Source: CAYLVJ01 sp964615425 (GTDB lineage Bacteria > Patescibacteriota > Minisyncoccia > Minisyncoccales > CAYTKG01). Taken from it: DNA of 31,955 nt. The stretch is from the NCBI GenBank assembly GCA_964615425.1, contig CAZTOB010000006.1, positions 1 through 31,955 on the forward strand, written 5' to 3'. The notes under the pieces are model-generated. The model saw only the letters and a program-made list of their open reading frames with translations. It was not told the DNA's origin and did no database searches. Of this stretch, positions 1 through 8,197 are shown one piece after another (the stretch's first letter is position 1; every line of letters begins with the position of its first letter). The position numbers were made by a program, and so were the translations under genes.

Positions 1-553
1 AATAAAGAATTATTTTTTCAGCCTCGAAACTTTCTTTTCCTTTGATATTTTCCCCGGCTTCTACTCTTACACTTTGCCCTTCTTCTATTTCAGAAAGAGA
101 AGCTTCTGTCTCCACAAAAGGCTCAGGCAACTCCTCACCTGTTCTTTCTGCTTCCTCGATCAACTTATCTAGTTCCTCTATAGAAATTTCTTCTCTTCTG
201 ATAATCCCTGTATTATTTGTTACCCTTACTTCCCAGTCTTTTGTCTCAAATCCCTCAACGGGGTTAACTTCCCATCTTTCTCTGACCAAAAGAGTATCCT
301 CATTTTTTTCTACGACTTCTCCCGAAATAAAGGTGATTTCATCTCTTGTAGGAGAAGGAAAAACCTCTCCCATTTTTTCTTTGTAATAATCTTCCGTCTC
401 TTTTTTACCTTGAGTCCTCCCCTCCTCAAAAGCTATCTCCTTTCCTCCAACACCCAGTAAATAACCCAAGCCAGCTCCCATTAAAAGACTGACGACAACC
501 GCGATAACTAGGAGATTTTTTGAGATGTTTTTTGTTTTTGTTTCTTCAGGCAT
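1..553 (-). CDS. Membrane-anchored protein, C-terminus cut by window edge
   Basis: The reading frame runs from an ATG at 551-553 to the window edge with no stop, so about 184 residues are visible and the C-terminus is missing. The N-terminus is short and charged (MPEETKTKNISK). A single membrane segment follows at about residues 14-36, rich in Gly (GAGLGYLLGVGG). After that comes a hydrophilic, Glu-rich extracytoplasmic part. Near residues 75-110 there is a beta-like stretch (ITFISGEVVEKNEDTLLVRE) that resembles OB- or DUF5666-type folds, but I cannot assign a family. It begins 12 bases after the stop of the Cys-rich gene and is probably the third gene of the operon starting at 2936. Function unknown; an envelope protein is the likely reading. 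Confidence 0.75.
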   Translation of the reverse strand, partial: MPEETKTKNISKNLLVIAVVVSLLMGAGLGYLLGVGGKEIAFEEGRTQGKKETEDYYKEKMGEVFPSPTRDEITFISGEVVEKNEDTLLVRERWEVNPVEGFETKDWEVRVTNNTGIIRREEISIEELDKLIEEAERTGEELPEPFVETEASLSEIEEGQSVRVEAGENIKGKESFEAEKIILY

Positions 554-565
554 TTTTAATTTTTT

Positions 566-1204
566 TTAAATAATTACTAATTTAACCTTTGTCAAAAAAT
601 TATTGATAAAGTCAAGTATGTAAGAAAGAAAATTACTTGAAGTTAACCTTAAAGGTTCTTGCACTTCAAAATTTTTCTCACCTAGAACTTGTGAAGATTT
701 TTCGTCTTCGGTGTTTATAAAAGTTTCAGCAAAATGCCTCTCATCCTCCGATGCTGCCAAACTGGTGCCACAATCACATGGAATACACTCCCCACATGGA
801 TAACAATCACCGTCGGCACTACATTGATTTGTACCGCTGCCATCTACTTCTACGCAGTTACAGTTGGAATCACAAGTCCAATAAGTATCACCGTTTCCCC
901 CGTTTCCTCCTGGACAATCAGAGGTACAATAACAACCACCAGCAACACAAGAACCCGCAAAGCCTTTATTCAAACAATCTTCCCCTCCAGGATTCCCTAT
1001 GTCACACACTCCATCATAGCGGCAACACTCAGGACGACCATCCCCACAATCACAACTTGCGTCACATGAATCACAAGCACAATAACCACCACTGCAGTCT
1101 GCATCCGCGTTACAACAAGCTGCTTCCACTTTCGTAGCACCTAAAAAAACTAGGAAAGAAAAAGAGAGAAGTATAAGTATTAAGGCTTTATTCTTTTTCT
1201 TCAT
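566..1204 (-). CDS. Secreted Cys-rich protein
   Basis: This 212-residue protein has a classic signal peptide (charged MKKKNK, then a hydrophobic stretch ending in KVEA at about residue 28). The next 115 residues hold 25 Cys, many as C-x(1-4)-C or CC, with Gly/Asp/Asn linkers, so a disulfide-rich extracellular domain is expected. A Ser/Glu-rich linker follows. The C-terminus is hydrophobic (LSYILDFINNFLTKVKLVII) and could be a membrane anchor. I chose the ATG at 1202-1204 because it overlaps the TGA of the upstream surface-protein gene (TGATG), which suggests translational coupling; a GTG one codon earlier is also possible. No family is recognised. The Cys spacing resembles the Cys-rich parts of the proteins at 12610 and 30071, which suggests a shared envelope role. 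Confidence 0.85.
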   Translation of the reverse strand: MKKKNKALILILLSFSFLVFLGATKVEAACCNADADCSGGYCACDSCDASCDCGDGRPECCRYDGVCDIGNPGGEDCLNKGFAGSCVAGGCYCTSDCPGGNGGNGDTYWTCDSNCNCVEVDGSGTNQCSADGDCYPCGECIPCDCGTSLAASEDERHFAETFINTEDEKSSQVLGEKNFEVQEPLRLTSSNFLSYILDFINNFLTKVKLVII

Positions 1205-2936
1205 CACCTCACAATTAGAACTAATATCTTCCCCTCCCCACTTTCTAGGCTTTCCATTGCTTTTCCTATTACTACCCCCGGGCTGCCGCTTACAACTTCC
1301 GGATCACCCCGCATAGCGTAACCCGGCTTGGAAGAAGAAACTAATAAGTCGCCCACTTCAATCGAACCATTCTCGGTTGTCGCTTTGACGGGCACTCTTC
1401 CCACTAAAGCTAAATCAACCCCGTCTATTTTTACTGTATCCGCATCTTCTTTGGCCTCATCAATTCCTTGCCCTAAAACTATTCCTGGATCGGTAGAAAC
1501 AATCCCTGCTACTTCTTTCTCGTAGGCAGCTCTGCTTCTGCGCAACTCTCCTTCGTTTTCAGAGCTTAAAGATACCACCTCAGCCGCTTCAAGGGGTTCT
1601 TCAGCTGGAGTTCTTTCTGCAAGATCCATAGCGTTACAAAAATAACTGCCTGCTATAGAAAGGTCGCCGGTAGAACCGAGACGTAGTTTTTGTGACCATG
1701 ACCCCGGTCCCAAAAGATAAAAAGTGTCGTTATTTGCATGAGCCCACCACTTACCATTATCCGAATCGTTGAATTCTATCGTCGGTTGGGTGCCTGAAAT
1801 ACTAATCCTCCCATCGCTGTTATTTGTAACTTCGAATCTGGTATTTGTTCCAGATCTAAATCTAAGATTTCCAGAAGCAAAGTCGATATAAGAAGTTCCG
1901 CTATTATGATGCATTCTCAATCTATCACCACTGTCAGAGTTATTTCCAATCCAGTAAGAGTTTCCGTTTGGAATAAAAACACTGCCGTTTACTTCTAATT
2001 TAGAATCAGGACTGTTTGTTCCGATGCCGACGTTGCCCGCAAAGTAATTTTTAGAGCCATTAGTGTAAATTCCATAATTAGAGTAAGCTATGCGTGCGTA
2101 ATAGCCGTTGTTCGAATTTCTAAAATACCCTCCCATAGTAGATCCTGCAGCTCTGATTCCGTAGCTAGCGTTTTTGATATAAGCCCCATAAAATTGTCCA
2201 CCACCGTCTATGTAGAGAGGGTAAGAAGGACTATCGTCTCCTATTCCTACGTTGCCGTTGGTATAAATATCGTCATCAATGCTTGTCGGTACTCCTCCAG
2301 TTGCAGTGAGCCAGTCCTCGTCTCCTCCTTCNNNNNNNNNNNNNNNNNNNNNNNNNNNNNNNNNNNNNNNNNNNNNNNNNNNNNNNNNNNNNNNNNNNNN
2401 NNNNNNNNNNNNNNNNNNNNNNNNNNNNNNNCGTCATATTTTACAACCTGGCCAACATTACAGCTGGGAAGCGAAACTCCCTCTCCACCTCCTTGGTCAG
2501 CAGCACAGACAAGATTTCCTTCAGAATCAGTGGTTATTTTCCCTCCATTGTCATAACCGGTACAATTTAGTCCTCTTACCTGAAAATTGTCATGAGCCGT
2601 TAAAACTCCGTCTGCGTCACTATAAAGCAGGGTGCTGCCTCCTCCAGCACTTTCAAAAAGTATATCGCTCCCGTTTTTAATAATTAAACCCGTTCCTCCC
2701 CCCACCGTCTCTCCCACACCCAAGGCACCGTCTTTAGTCTGCGGATCACCCCCTACGTTAACGGGCGCGGGAACATTGCAGGTAGAAGGATCCACGCTCG
2801 GATCACAAGTCGGTTCGTTCCAAGCTTTCGTAAAAGAAAAAACCAAGAAGAAAGAGACAAGAACCGAAAGAGAGACGGTTAAAACCTTCTTAATCTGAGT
2901 TTCATTTTTAAAAAATTTCTTAAAAAGGTTGGACAT
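1204..2936 (-). CDS. Fibre-like surface protein with VGIGT repeats, interrupted by an assembly gap
   Basis: The gene starts at ATG 2934-2936 and ends at TGA 1204-1206. It is split in this assembly by 100 Ns (2332-2431). The N-terminal part has a signal anchor (about residues 18-39, KKVLTVSLSVLVSFFLVFSF) followed by a Cys/Pro segment and 'APVNVGGDPQTKDGALGVG'. Past the gap, the frame that continues from EGGDEDWLTATGG through 2136 down to the stop contains 'GNVGIGDDSPSYPLYI' and 'GNVGIGTNSPDSKLEVNG', repeats typical of long surface or tail-fibre-like proteins in Patescibacteria. The last 140 residues (from MDLAERTP to LVLIVR) resemble fibre C-terminal domains of the autoproteolytic peptidase G2 type; that link is inference. 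The gap must not be exactly 100 bases, because the flanks are in different frames. It is the first gene of the operon that continues with the Cys-rich protein. Confidence 0.85.
2332..2431. other. Assembly gap (100 N)
   Basis: This is a run of exactly 100 N, the usual placeholder for a gap of unknown size. The two flanks share no obvious sequence, so some real sequence is missing. In related proteins the two sides (VGQVVKYD and EGGDEDW) are normally separated by only a short stretch, so the true gap may be small. Confidence 0.95.
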
Positions 2937-2977
2937 ATTAAAATAATTTAAGTTTTAAAGTGATAAGACCTTGAAAT

Positions 2978-2986
2978 ATTATAACA
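2978..2986 (-). promoter_or_regulatory. Extended -10 promoter of the surface operon
   Basis: On the minus strand the sequence TGTTATAAT is a perfect TATAAT preceded by the TGn extension. It sits 42 bases upstream of the ATG at 2936. There is no good -35 at 17 bases (TTATAA). A second copy of ATGTTATAAT lies about 20 bases further upstream (around 3001-3010), so either copy could be the active one. Confidence 0.6.
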
Positions 2987-3009
2987 TACAAGTTTCTTGA
3001 TTATAACAT

Positions 3010-3037
3010 AAAAAACCCAACCAATGGTTGGGTTTTT
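3010..3037 (-). terminator. Intrinsic terminator after clpP
   Basis: A near-perfect inverted repeat (AAAAACCCAACCA / TGGTTGGGTTTTT) with a minimal loop lies just after the clpP stop on the minus strand and ends in a T-run. It separates the nusA-tig-clpP operon from the promoter of the surface operon. The A/T arms make it usable in both directions. Confidence 0.85.
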
Positions 3038-3060
3038 AAATATTTCAATTTTTGCTAACA

Positions 3061-3654
3061 TCAGACCTTCTTTTTTTCTATTACCTCGTCAATTAATCCG
3101 TATTCTTTAGCCTCTTCGGCAGAAAGATAAAAATCTCTGTCAGTATCTTTTTCTATCTTCTTAAAGGGTTGTCCGGTGTGTTTTTTAAGGATCTTGTTAA
3201 TTCTGTTTTTCATTTCCACAATGTGTTCGGCTGCAATTTCGATCTCCGTTGCAGCTCCCTTTATTCCCCCACCGATAGCTACCTGATGAAGCATGATTTC
3301 CGAGTTGGGCAAGGCAAAGCGCTTGCCTTCACTCCCTGCACCTAAAATAACAGCTCCGGCAGAGGCGGCAAGTCCCACACAAACAGTTGAAATCGGAGAA
3401 TCGATGTATTGCATGGTGTCATAAATTGCTAAAGCAGAAGTAACCGATCCTCCAGGAGAGTTGATATAAAGCTTGATATCTTTTTTAGGGTTTTTGGACG
3501 CCAAAAGAAGCATTTGAGCAATAACAGAGTTGGCCATCTCATTACCGATAGCACCACCTAAAAAGATGATTCTATCTTCCAAAAGACGGGAATAGATGTC
3601 GTAAGCTCTTTCACCTCTTTGGGTTTTTTCAACCACCGTCGGTATTAACGGCAT
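3061..3654 (-). CDS. clpP: ATP-dependent Clp protease proteolytic subunit
   Basis: ClpP is the cytosolic serine protease that forms a barrel of two heptamers and degrades proteins fed by ClpX or ClpC ATPases. The 197-residue length is normal for the family. The catalytic triad is visible: Ser98 in GLAASAGA, His123 in IMLHQ and Asp174 in TDRDFYLS, aligned by spacing to E. coli Ser97/His122/Asp171. The glycine-rich oxyanion motif (NSPGGSV, residues 65-71) is intact. The start MPLIPTVVE matches the usual processed N-terminus, so there is little or no propeptide. It lies 11 bases after the trigger factor stop and ends at a strong terminator, as last gene of nusA-tig-clpP. tig-clpP adjacency is common in bacteria. 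Confidence 0.97.
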   Translation of the reverse strand: MPLIPTVVEKTQRGERAYDIYSRLLEDRIIFLGGAIGNEMANSVIAQMLLLASKNPKKDIKLYINSPGGSVTSALAIYDTMQYIDSPISTVCVGLAASAGAVILGAGSEGKRFALPNSEIMLHQVAIGGGIKGAATEIEIAAEHIVEMKNRINKILKKHTGQPFKKIEKDTDRDFYLSAEEAKEYGLIDEVIEKKKV

Positions 3655-3665
3655 ATTTTCTCAAG

Positions 3666-4931
3666 TTAATAACTTAGTAATTTATCAAGGGTTTTTTGAT
3701 TTTTAATCCTTTGTTTAGTATATCTTTTTATTTCTTTTTCATCAATTACTTCTCTCGCTCTTTCCGGATCGGGATACCTGCTTAAAAGGTTTTCTATCTC
3801 TTTTTGAACCTCTTCTTCGCTTACTTTTATTCCTTCTTCTTCAGCAATTTTTCTTAGAACAAGAAACCTTTCCGCTTCTTTTTTGGCTTCTTTTCTTAAT
3901 TTTTGAGTGAGTTCTTCTTCAGTTTTTTCCATTTTTTCCAAGTAATCCTCGAACCCCATATTCAGTTCTTTTGCAACCCTTTGTTTTAGAGTGTTCAACT
4001 TCTTCTCGGTCTCTCTCTCAACTAAAACTTCCGGCACTTTGAAGTCGCTTTTTTTAACAACTTTGTCAAGTATTTTTTCCTGCCTTTTCTGTTTTAATGC
4101 TTTTTTCTTTTCTTCCCCCAGCCCCCTCTTTATATTCTCCTTCAACTCACTCAAGTTTTCAAAATCTCCCACCTCTTTGGCAAAGTCATCATCGATTTCT
4201 CTTTCTTTCCTTTCTTTCACCTTTTTCATCTCAACTTCGAAATCAACCTTTTTCCCGGCCAATTCTTTAACACGAAAGTCGTCGGGAAGATCAATTGAAA
4301 AATTCTTTTTCTCTCCAGGCTCCATTCCAACCAACTCCTTCGAAAAACCGGGCACCAAACGTCCTTTTCCTAAGACGAAGGCGTCCTCGTGTTTTTTGCC
4401 CTTTTCGATGTCCGGAGAAGAAAAATTAATTTCCACAAAATTACCTTTCTCAGCCGGTCTTAAAATCTCTCGCAACTCGGGTCTTGATTTTTGCAGCCAC
4501 TTCAAGGTGTCTTCCACTTCTTTCTCTTCAACATCCAGCTTCTCCTTTTTAACAGAGCTCGCTATTTTTTTATAAGGAGGAAGATCAAACTGGGGTAAAA
4601 TGTTAAAAGTTGCCTTGAATTCAAAAGGATTATCTTCTGCCAATTTCAAAATCTCCACCTTTGGCTGTGAGATCGGCTCCAAATCTTCTTCTTCAACTAT
4701 TTTTTGATAACTTCCTTCAATAGCTCTTTTAGCGGTTTCCGTTAAAACCTGTTCCTTGCCAGCCTTTTTACGTACGACCTCCTCCGGCACAGCACCTTTT
4801 CTGAAACCGGGAAGCTCCAGGTTTTTCTGAAAATCTTTTAAAGTTTCTTTTTCATATTTTTTAAACTCTTCAACCGGGAGAGTAACCCTAGCCTCAACTT
4901 TCCCGTCTTTTTTTTCTATCTCGGTTTTCAT
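3666..4931 (-). CDS. tig: Trigger factor, ribosome-bound chaperone
   Basis: Trigger factor binds ribosomal protein L23 at the exit tunnel and protects nascent chains; many members also have peptidyl-prolyl isomerase activity. The 421 residues show the three expected parts. The N-terminal ribosome-binding domain carries the signature GFRKGAVP at residues 42-49. An FKBP-like isomerase domain spans about residues 160-240 (EKGNFVEINF to FEVEMKKV). The helical, highly charged C-terminal chaperone domain runs from about 245 to the end. The gene lies between nusA (23 bases upstream) and clpP (11 bases downstream). No Shine-Dalgarno motif is clear before the ATG. Confidence 0.96.
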   Translation of the reverse strand: MKTEIEKKDGKVEARVTLPVEEFKKYEKETLKDFQKNLELPGFRKGAVPEEVVRKKAGKEQVLTETAKRAIEGSYQKIVEEEDLEPISQPKVEILKLAEDNPFEFKATFNILPQFDLPPYKKIASSVKKEKLDVEEKEVEDTLKWLQKSRPELREILRPAEKGNFVEINFSSPDIEKGKKHEDAFVLGKGRLVPGFSKELVGMEPGEKKNFSIDLPDDFRVKELAGKKVDFEVEMKKVKERKEREIDDDFAKEVGDFENLSELKENIKRGLGEEKKKALKQKRQEKILDKVVKKSDFKVPEVLVERETEKKLNTLKQRVAKELNMGFEDYLEKMEKTEEELTQKLRKEAKKEAERFLVLRKIAEEEGIKVSEEEVQKEIENLLSRYPDPERAREVIDEKEIKRYTKQRIKNQKTLDKLLSY

Positions 4932-4954
4932 GCTTACTTTTAAAATTAAACTTA

Positions 4955-6136
4955 TTATTCCTCAACCTCTTCCTTTTCTTCTTTTGATTTTTCTTCTTTT
5001 TCTTCTGCCTCCACTTCTTCTTCAGAAGATTCTTGCTCTTCTTCCCATTCTTCCACGGACTGAACATCTATCTTCCACCCGGTCAACTTAGCCGCCAGGC
5101 GTACGTTTTGCCCTTCTTTTCCTATGGCAAGAGAAAGCTCATCGGAAGGAGTAATCGCTAAAGCTTTGTTTTGGCTTAACTTTTTAACCTGCAAAACTTT
5201 AGCCGGAGACAAAGCGTTGGAAACAAAATCCTTCGGTTTTTCGGCAAAAGGACTGATGTCTATTTTTTCTCCTCCCAGTTCTGAAATAACGGCGGAGACT
5301 CTGGCTCCCCGCTGACCGATTGTCGCCCCAACAGGATCAACCTCCTCTTCGTGAGAGACAACCGCTATCTTGGTTCGGGAACCGGGTTCTCTAGCAATGG
5401 ACTTGATCTCTACTTCTCCCGAAGCTATCTCGGGCACCTCCAGCTCGAAAAGTTTGGACACAAATTTCGGAAAAGCCCGGGAAAGATAAATAACGGGTCC
5501 CTTGGTGCCTTCTTTTACTTCCAAAACATAAAGTTTAAACCTCTGGCCTATTTCATAATACTCGCCTGGTATCTGCTCTTCTCTAGTAAGCATTCCCAAG
5601 GTGTCCCCAAGATCAAAATATACTTTATTGGAGCTTACTCTCTGCACCGTTCCGGAGATAACGTCCCCCTCTTTCTTTTTATACTCCTCGTACATCATAT
5701 CTCTTTCAGTTTCCTTAAGCCTCTGCAGAATAACCTGTTTGGCGGTCTGAGCAGCTATTCTTCCATAGTCTTTTTTCGCTTCTAGAGGAACTCTTATCTC
5801 ATCCCCCGGTTCAGCATTTTCAGTCTCGCCTGCTTTGACGTGTCTTTCGGGATGAAACCGAATTTTCCTTTCTTCAAGTTCTTCTCCTTGTTTTAATTTC
5901 TCCAACTCCTCGTCGGTTAAAATCTGGTCTTCATCTACCACCTCTTTTACCTGCCAAAATTTAAATTTGCCGGTTTCGTCGTCTAACTCAGCTTCTATTT
6001 TCTGGTCACTTTTTCCGTAATCTTTTTTGTAAGCGGCAGCTACTGCTTTTTCAATAATTCTTATGACCTTTTCTTCCGGAATGTCTTTTTCTTCCGCAAG
6101 TTGAGCAATACCCACCTTAAATCTTTCTAAATCCAT
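4955..6136 (-). CDS. nusA: Transcription termination/antitermination factor NusA
   Basis: NusA binds RNA polymerase and nascent RNA and controls pausing, termination and antitermination. The 393-residue protein has an N-terminal polymerase-binding domain (about 1-130), an S1 domain (about 155-222), and two KH domains with GxxG loops at 274-277 (GQRG) and 339-342 (GKEG). The last 30 residues are almost all Glu/Lys, an acidic tail, with no full E. coli-type AR repeats. I chose the ATG at 6134-6136 (MDLERFKVGI), which matches the usual NusA start; an ATG ten codons upstream sits directly after a hairpin and is less likely. It is the first gene of nusA-tig-clpP. Confidence 0.95.
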   Translation of the reverse strand: MDLERFKVGIAQLAEEKDIPEEKVIRIIEKAVAAAYKKDYGKSDQKIEAELDDETGKFKFWQVKEVVDEDQILTDEELEKLKQGEELEERKIRFHPERHVKAGETENAEPGDEIRVPLEAKKDYGRIAAQTAKQVILQRLKETERDMMYEEYKKKEGDVISGTVQRVSSNKVYFDLGDTLGMLTREEQIPGEYYEIGQRFKLYVLEVKEGTKGPVIYLSRAFPKFVSKLFELEVPEIASGEVEIKSIAREPGSRTKIAVVSHEEEVDPVGATIGQRGARVSAVISELGGEKIDISPFAEKPKDFVSNALSPAKVLQVKKLSQNKALAITPSDELSLAIGKEGQNVRLAAKLTGWKIDVQSVEEWEEEQESSEEEVEAEEKEEKSKEEKEEVEE

Positions 6137-6166
6137 ATTATTGTTTTGAGAGTTTATAAAAAACAT

Positions 6167-6186
6167 GTCCGTTGGGGAAACGGACT
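6167..6186 (-). promoter_or_regulatory. 5' leader hairpin of nusA
   Basis: A 7-bp stem (GTCCGTT/AACGGAC) with a five-base loop lies between the predicted transcription start and the nusA start codon. It would form at the very 5' end of the mRNA. It may protect the transcript or affect initiation; neither is shown. Confidence 0.5.
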
Positions 6187-6192
6187 ATTATA

Positions 6193-6221
6193 ATGATAGC
6201 AAAACTTCCTTTTGCAGTCAA
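6193..6221 (-). promoter_or_regulatory. Promoter of nusA-tig-clpP
   Basis: TTGACT (6216-6221) and TATCAT (6193-6198) on the minus strand are separated by exactly 17 bases. A second possible -10 (TATAAT, 6187-6192) lies just downstream without a matching -35. The -35 overlaps the -35 of the divergent tRNA-Ala promoter. Confidence 0.6.
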
Positions 6222-6238
6222 ACCTTTTTTCCTATACA
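6212..6238 (+). promoter_or_regulatory. Promoter of tRNA-Ala and permease
   Basis: TTGCAG (6212-6217) and TATACA (6233-6238) are separated by 15 bases, or 16 if TTTGCA is used. The predicted start is about three bases before the tRNA. A stand-alone TATAAT at 6189-6194 is another candidate. Confidence 0.45.
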
Positions 6239-6247
6239 TTTATATAA

Positions 6248-6318
6248 GGGCCTGTAGGCAAACGGTATACCGCGGCCGTCGCATGGCCGAGTTCCGGGTT
6301 CGATTCCCGGCAGGTCCA
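6248..6318 (+). tRNA. tRNA-Ala(CGC)
   Basis: The acceptor stem GGGCCTG pairs with CAGGTCC and contains the G3-U70 wobble pair that identifies alanine tRNAs. The anticodon stem CGGCC/GGCCG encloses a loop GTCGCAT with anticodon CGC (reads GCG). The T arm is perfect (CCGGG-TTCGATT-CCCGG). The D stem has one mismatch (C12-A23) and the variable loop is short. CCA is not encoded, so the CCA-adding enzyme must supply it. The APC permease start codon begins one base after the discriminator A. Confidence 0.88.
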
Positions 6319-6319
6319 C

Positions 6320-7687
6320 ATGTTCATATCTCCAGAAAATATAAAATTGAAAAGAGAGTTGGGACTTTTTTCTTTGATTTTAATCGGAATAGGAGGGACG
6401 CTGGGAGGAGGGATTTTCGTCTTACTTTCAGAAGGAGTTGAGCTGGCCGGAATTTGGCTCCCGCTTTCCTTCGTCGTAGGGTCGGTTCTCGCATTATCGG
6501 TAGCTCTGATGTACGGAGAGATAGCCTCCTCCGTCCCCGCCGCCGGAGCTGGTCTGGAATTTCTTTTTACCGCTTACGACAAAAAAATGCTTCCTTTCGT
6601 CGTAAGCTGGCTTACCATCCTGGGAGACCTGGCTTTTGTGTCACTCAATCTTCTAGGATTATCTTACCACCTCCGACTGTTGGTTCCTCTCCCTCCCTTG
6701 GCCATAAGTTTGGTGGTTTTAGCTTTGGTAACTTTTGTAAACGTCAAAGGAACAAAAGCGATAGGAAGGTTCCAAACGATAGTCGCCCTTTTTCTTTTGC
6801 TTCTTCTGGGAGGTTTTTTGTTTTTCGCAGGAAGGAGAATAAGTTGGGAAAAAGCCAGACCCTTGTTTAATCTCGGCTCTCTTTCTATAACAGGTATATT
6901 AAGCGGAGCAGCTCTGGTCTTTACCTCTTTTATAGGCTATGAGGATTTGGCCGCAATGGCCGGGGAAGCTAAAAAACCCTCCAAGAATCTCCCCCGCTCT
7001 TTGGTTTTAACGGTAGTTATAAGCTCCCTTATTTTTCTTCTGATCTGCGTTTTTGCCCTGCTCCTGGTGCCCGTAAACGAATTAAGCCGGACCGAAACCC
7101 CCCTCCTTGTCGTCGCAAAAAAATTGGGCCCCGTTCCAACCTTGTTAATCAGGATAACAGCGATAGTTGCTACCTTCACTTCCTTTTCCGTCACCCTTTT
7201 TATGGCCTCCCGGAAACTTTACGCCTTGTCCAAATACAACTTCTTCAAGAACTTTTTCGCCGAGCTGAATGAAAACCAAATACCCACAAACTCTGTTCTG
7301 TTTTGTGCTTTTACAACGGTCTTTCTTGTCATGTCCGGCTCCGTCTCCTTTATGGCCTACCTGGGAAACAGCACCTATTTCATAACTCTCATTTCTCTAT
7401 CTCTCGGTCTTTTTCTTTTGAGAAAGAAAAGACCCCATCTTAAAAGACCTTTCAAGGTCCCCTTTTACCCCTTTTCCCTTCTTTTCATCGCTCTTTTCTG
7501 CCTGGTTCTTCTTTTTTTCATGGGGTCTTCGTCTCTTCTTGTCACCTTGTTTTGGGGATTGGTCGGATTCTTCCTCTATCTTTTTTCCTTCATCAATAAA
7601 AAAAGCCTGCCGTGGGTTTTTTACGGCATTCTTTTTTGGCTTCTTGTAAACGGAGGACTTGCTTTTTACTTCCTCTATCTATTTTAG
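6320..7687 (+). CDS. APC-superfamily amino acid permease
   Basis: This is a 455-residue polytopic membrane protein with about 12 transmembrane helices. Helix 1 carries the APC substrate-site motif (LIGIGGTLGGGIFVL, about residues 20-34). The helix 6 region has GYEDLAAMAGEAKKPSKNLPRS, the conserved motif of amino acid/cation symporters. Substrate cannot be read from the sequence; amino acid uptake fits an organism with few biosynthetic genes. The ATG is one base after the tRNA-Ala gene, so there is no room for a normal leader or ribosome binding site: mRNA must come from a tRNA co-transcript, and tRNA 3' processing would leave it leaderless. The stop overlaps by four bases the end of the convergent gene at 7684. 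Confidence 0.9.
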   Translation: MFISPENIKLKRELGLFSLILIGIGGTLGGGIFVLLSEGVELAGIWLPLSFVVGSVLALSVALMYGEIASSVPAAGAGLEFLFTAYDKKMLPFVVSWLTILGDLAFVSLNLLGLSYHLRLLVPLPPLAISLVVLALVTFVNVKGTKAIGRFQTIVALFLLLLLGGFLFFAGRRISWEKARPLFNLGSLSITGILSGAALVFTSFIGYEDLAAMAGEAKKPSKNLPRSLVLTVVISSLIFLLICVFALLLVPVNELSRTETPLLVVAKKLGPVPTLLIRITAIVATFTSFSVTLFMASRKLYALSKYNFFKNFFAELNENQIPTNSVLFCAFTTVFLVMSGSVSFMAYLGNSTYFITLISLSLGLFLLRKKRPHLKRPFKVPFYPFSLLFIALFCLVLLFFMGSSSLLVTLFWGLVGFFLYLFSFINKKSLPWVFYGILFWLLVNGGLAFYFLYLF

Positions 7688-8196
7688 CGGGTGATAAGAA
7701 ATGCTCCCCCAAGCACATTGAAAAAACCCACCAAGACCGAAATGGAGGAAAGATAAAAACGAAGATTGGAAGAAAGTTCAAGCTGGAAAACACCTAGAAA
7801 CACCCCCGCCGCCCCTACGATAAAAAACAGACCGGAAAGAAAAAGCACCCCGCCCACCGCCACAGCCAGCTTGCGAAAAGTGGAAAGAAAAAAAGCTTTT
7901 TGCGCCACCTCTTCCGCTTTTTCTGTCTTTTCTTCAATGTTTTCAAGCAAGTTTTTCAAGTCGTTTTTTTTCCCTAAAGAGCGGGCGAAGTTTTTAAGCT
8001 CGTTTTCGCTTATCTTGGATTCGTTTAAAATTCCGAATCTTATCTCCTCCCAACTATCTTTTTCGGAAAAGCCCGCTTCCTTATGTTGGGTGTTGAGCCA
8101 ATTTACAAACTCACTTTTAACACCATTGTTTTCAATAAAATCGAATATCTTCTTTCTATAATCAAACTTGGATGAGTCATTGTTTTTTGAAATCAT
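7684..8196 (-). CDS. Small membrane protein of unknown function
   Basis: This 170-residue protein has a soluble, charged N-terminal part (about 1-105, mostly helical, with EENIEEKTEKAEEVAQKA) and a C-terminal membrane part. The membrane part has two clear helices (about 108-135 VAVGGVLFLSGLFFIVGAAGV and 148-168 LSSISVLVGFFNVLGGAF). I recognise no family. It starts one base after the stop of the P-type ATPase (TAATATG), so the two are co-transcribed and probably coupled; it could be an accessory subunit of the pump, but that is inferred only from position. Its stop overlaps the end of the convergent permease gene, and no terminator lies between the two. Confidence 0.8.
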   Translation of the reverse strand: MISKNNDSSKFDYRKKIFDFIENNGVKSEFVNWLNTQHKEAGFSEKDSWEEIRFGILNESKISENELKNFARSLGKKNDLKNLLENIEEKTEKAEEVAQKAFFLSTFRKLAVAVGGVLFLSGLFFIVGAAGVFLGVFQLELSSNLRFYLSSISVLVGFFNVLGGAFLITR

Positions 8197-8197
8197 A

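Noticed and set aside
734..1137. Two plus-strand frames of 111-128 codons
   Set aside because: They are shadows of the Cys-rich gene, made possible by its low stop-codon content in other frames.
2247..2331. Continuation of the fibre gene frame through the N run
   Set aside because: The frame after the gap is an artefact of the 100-N placeholder; the real frame is the one joining 2331 to the stop at 1204.
6172..6441. 89-codon plus-strand frame over the tRNA-Ala region
   Set aside because: It covers promoter, tRNA and the start of the permease in another frame.
7599..7660. Hairpin near the end of the permease gene
   Set aside because: GCCGT/ACGGC lies inside coding sequence with a weak stem and is not placed to end either convergent transcript convincingly.
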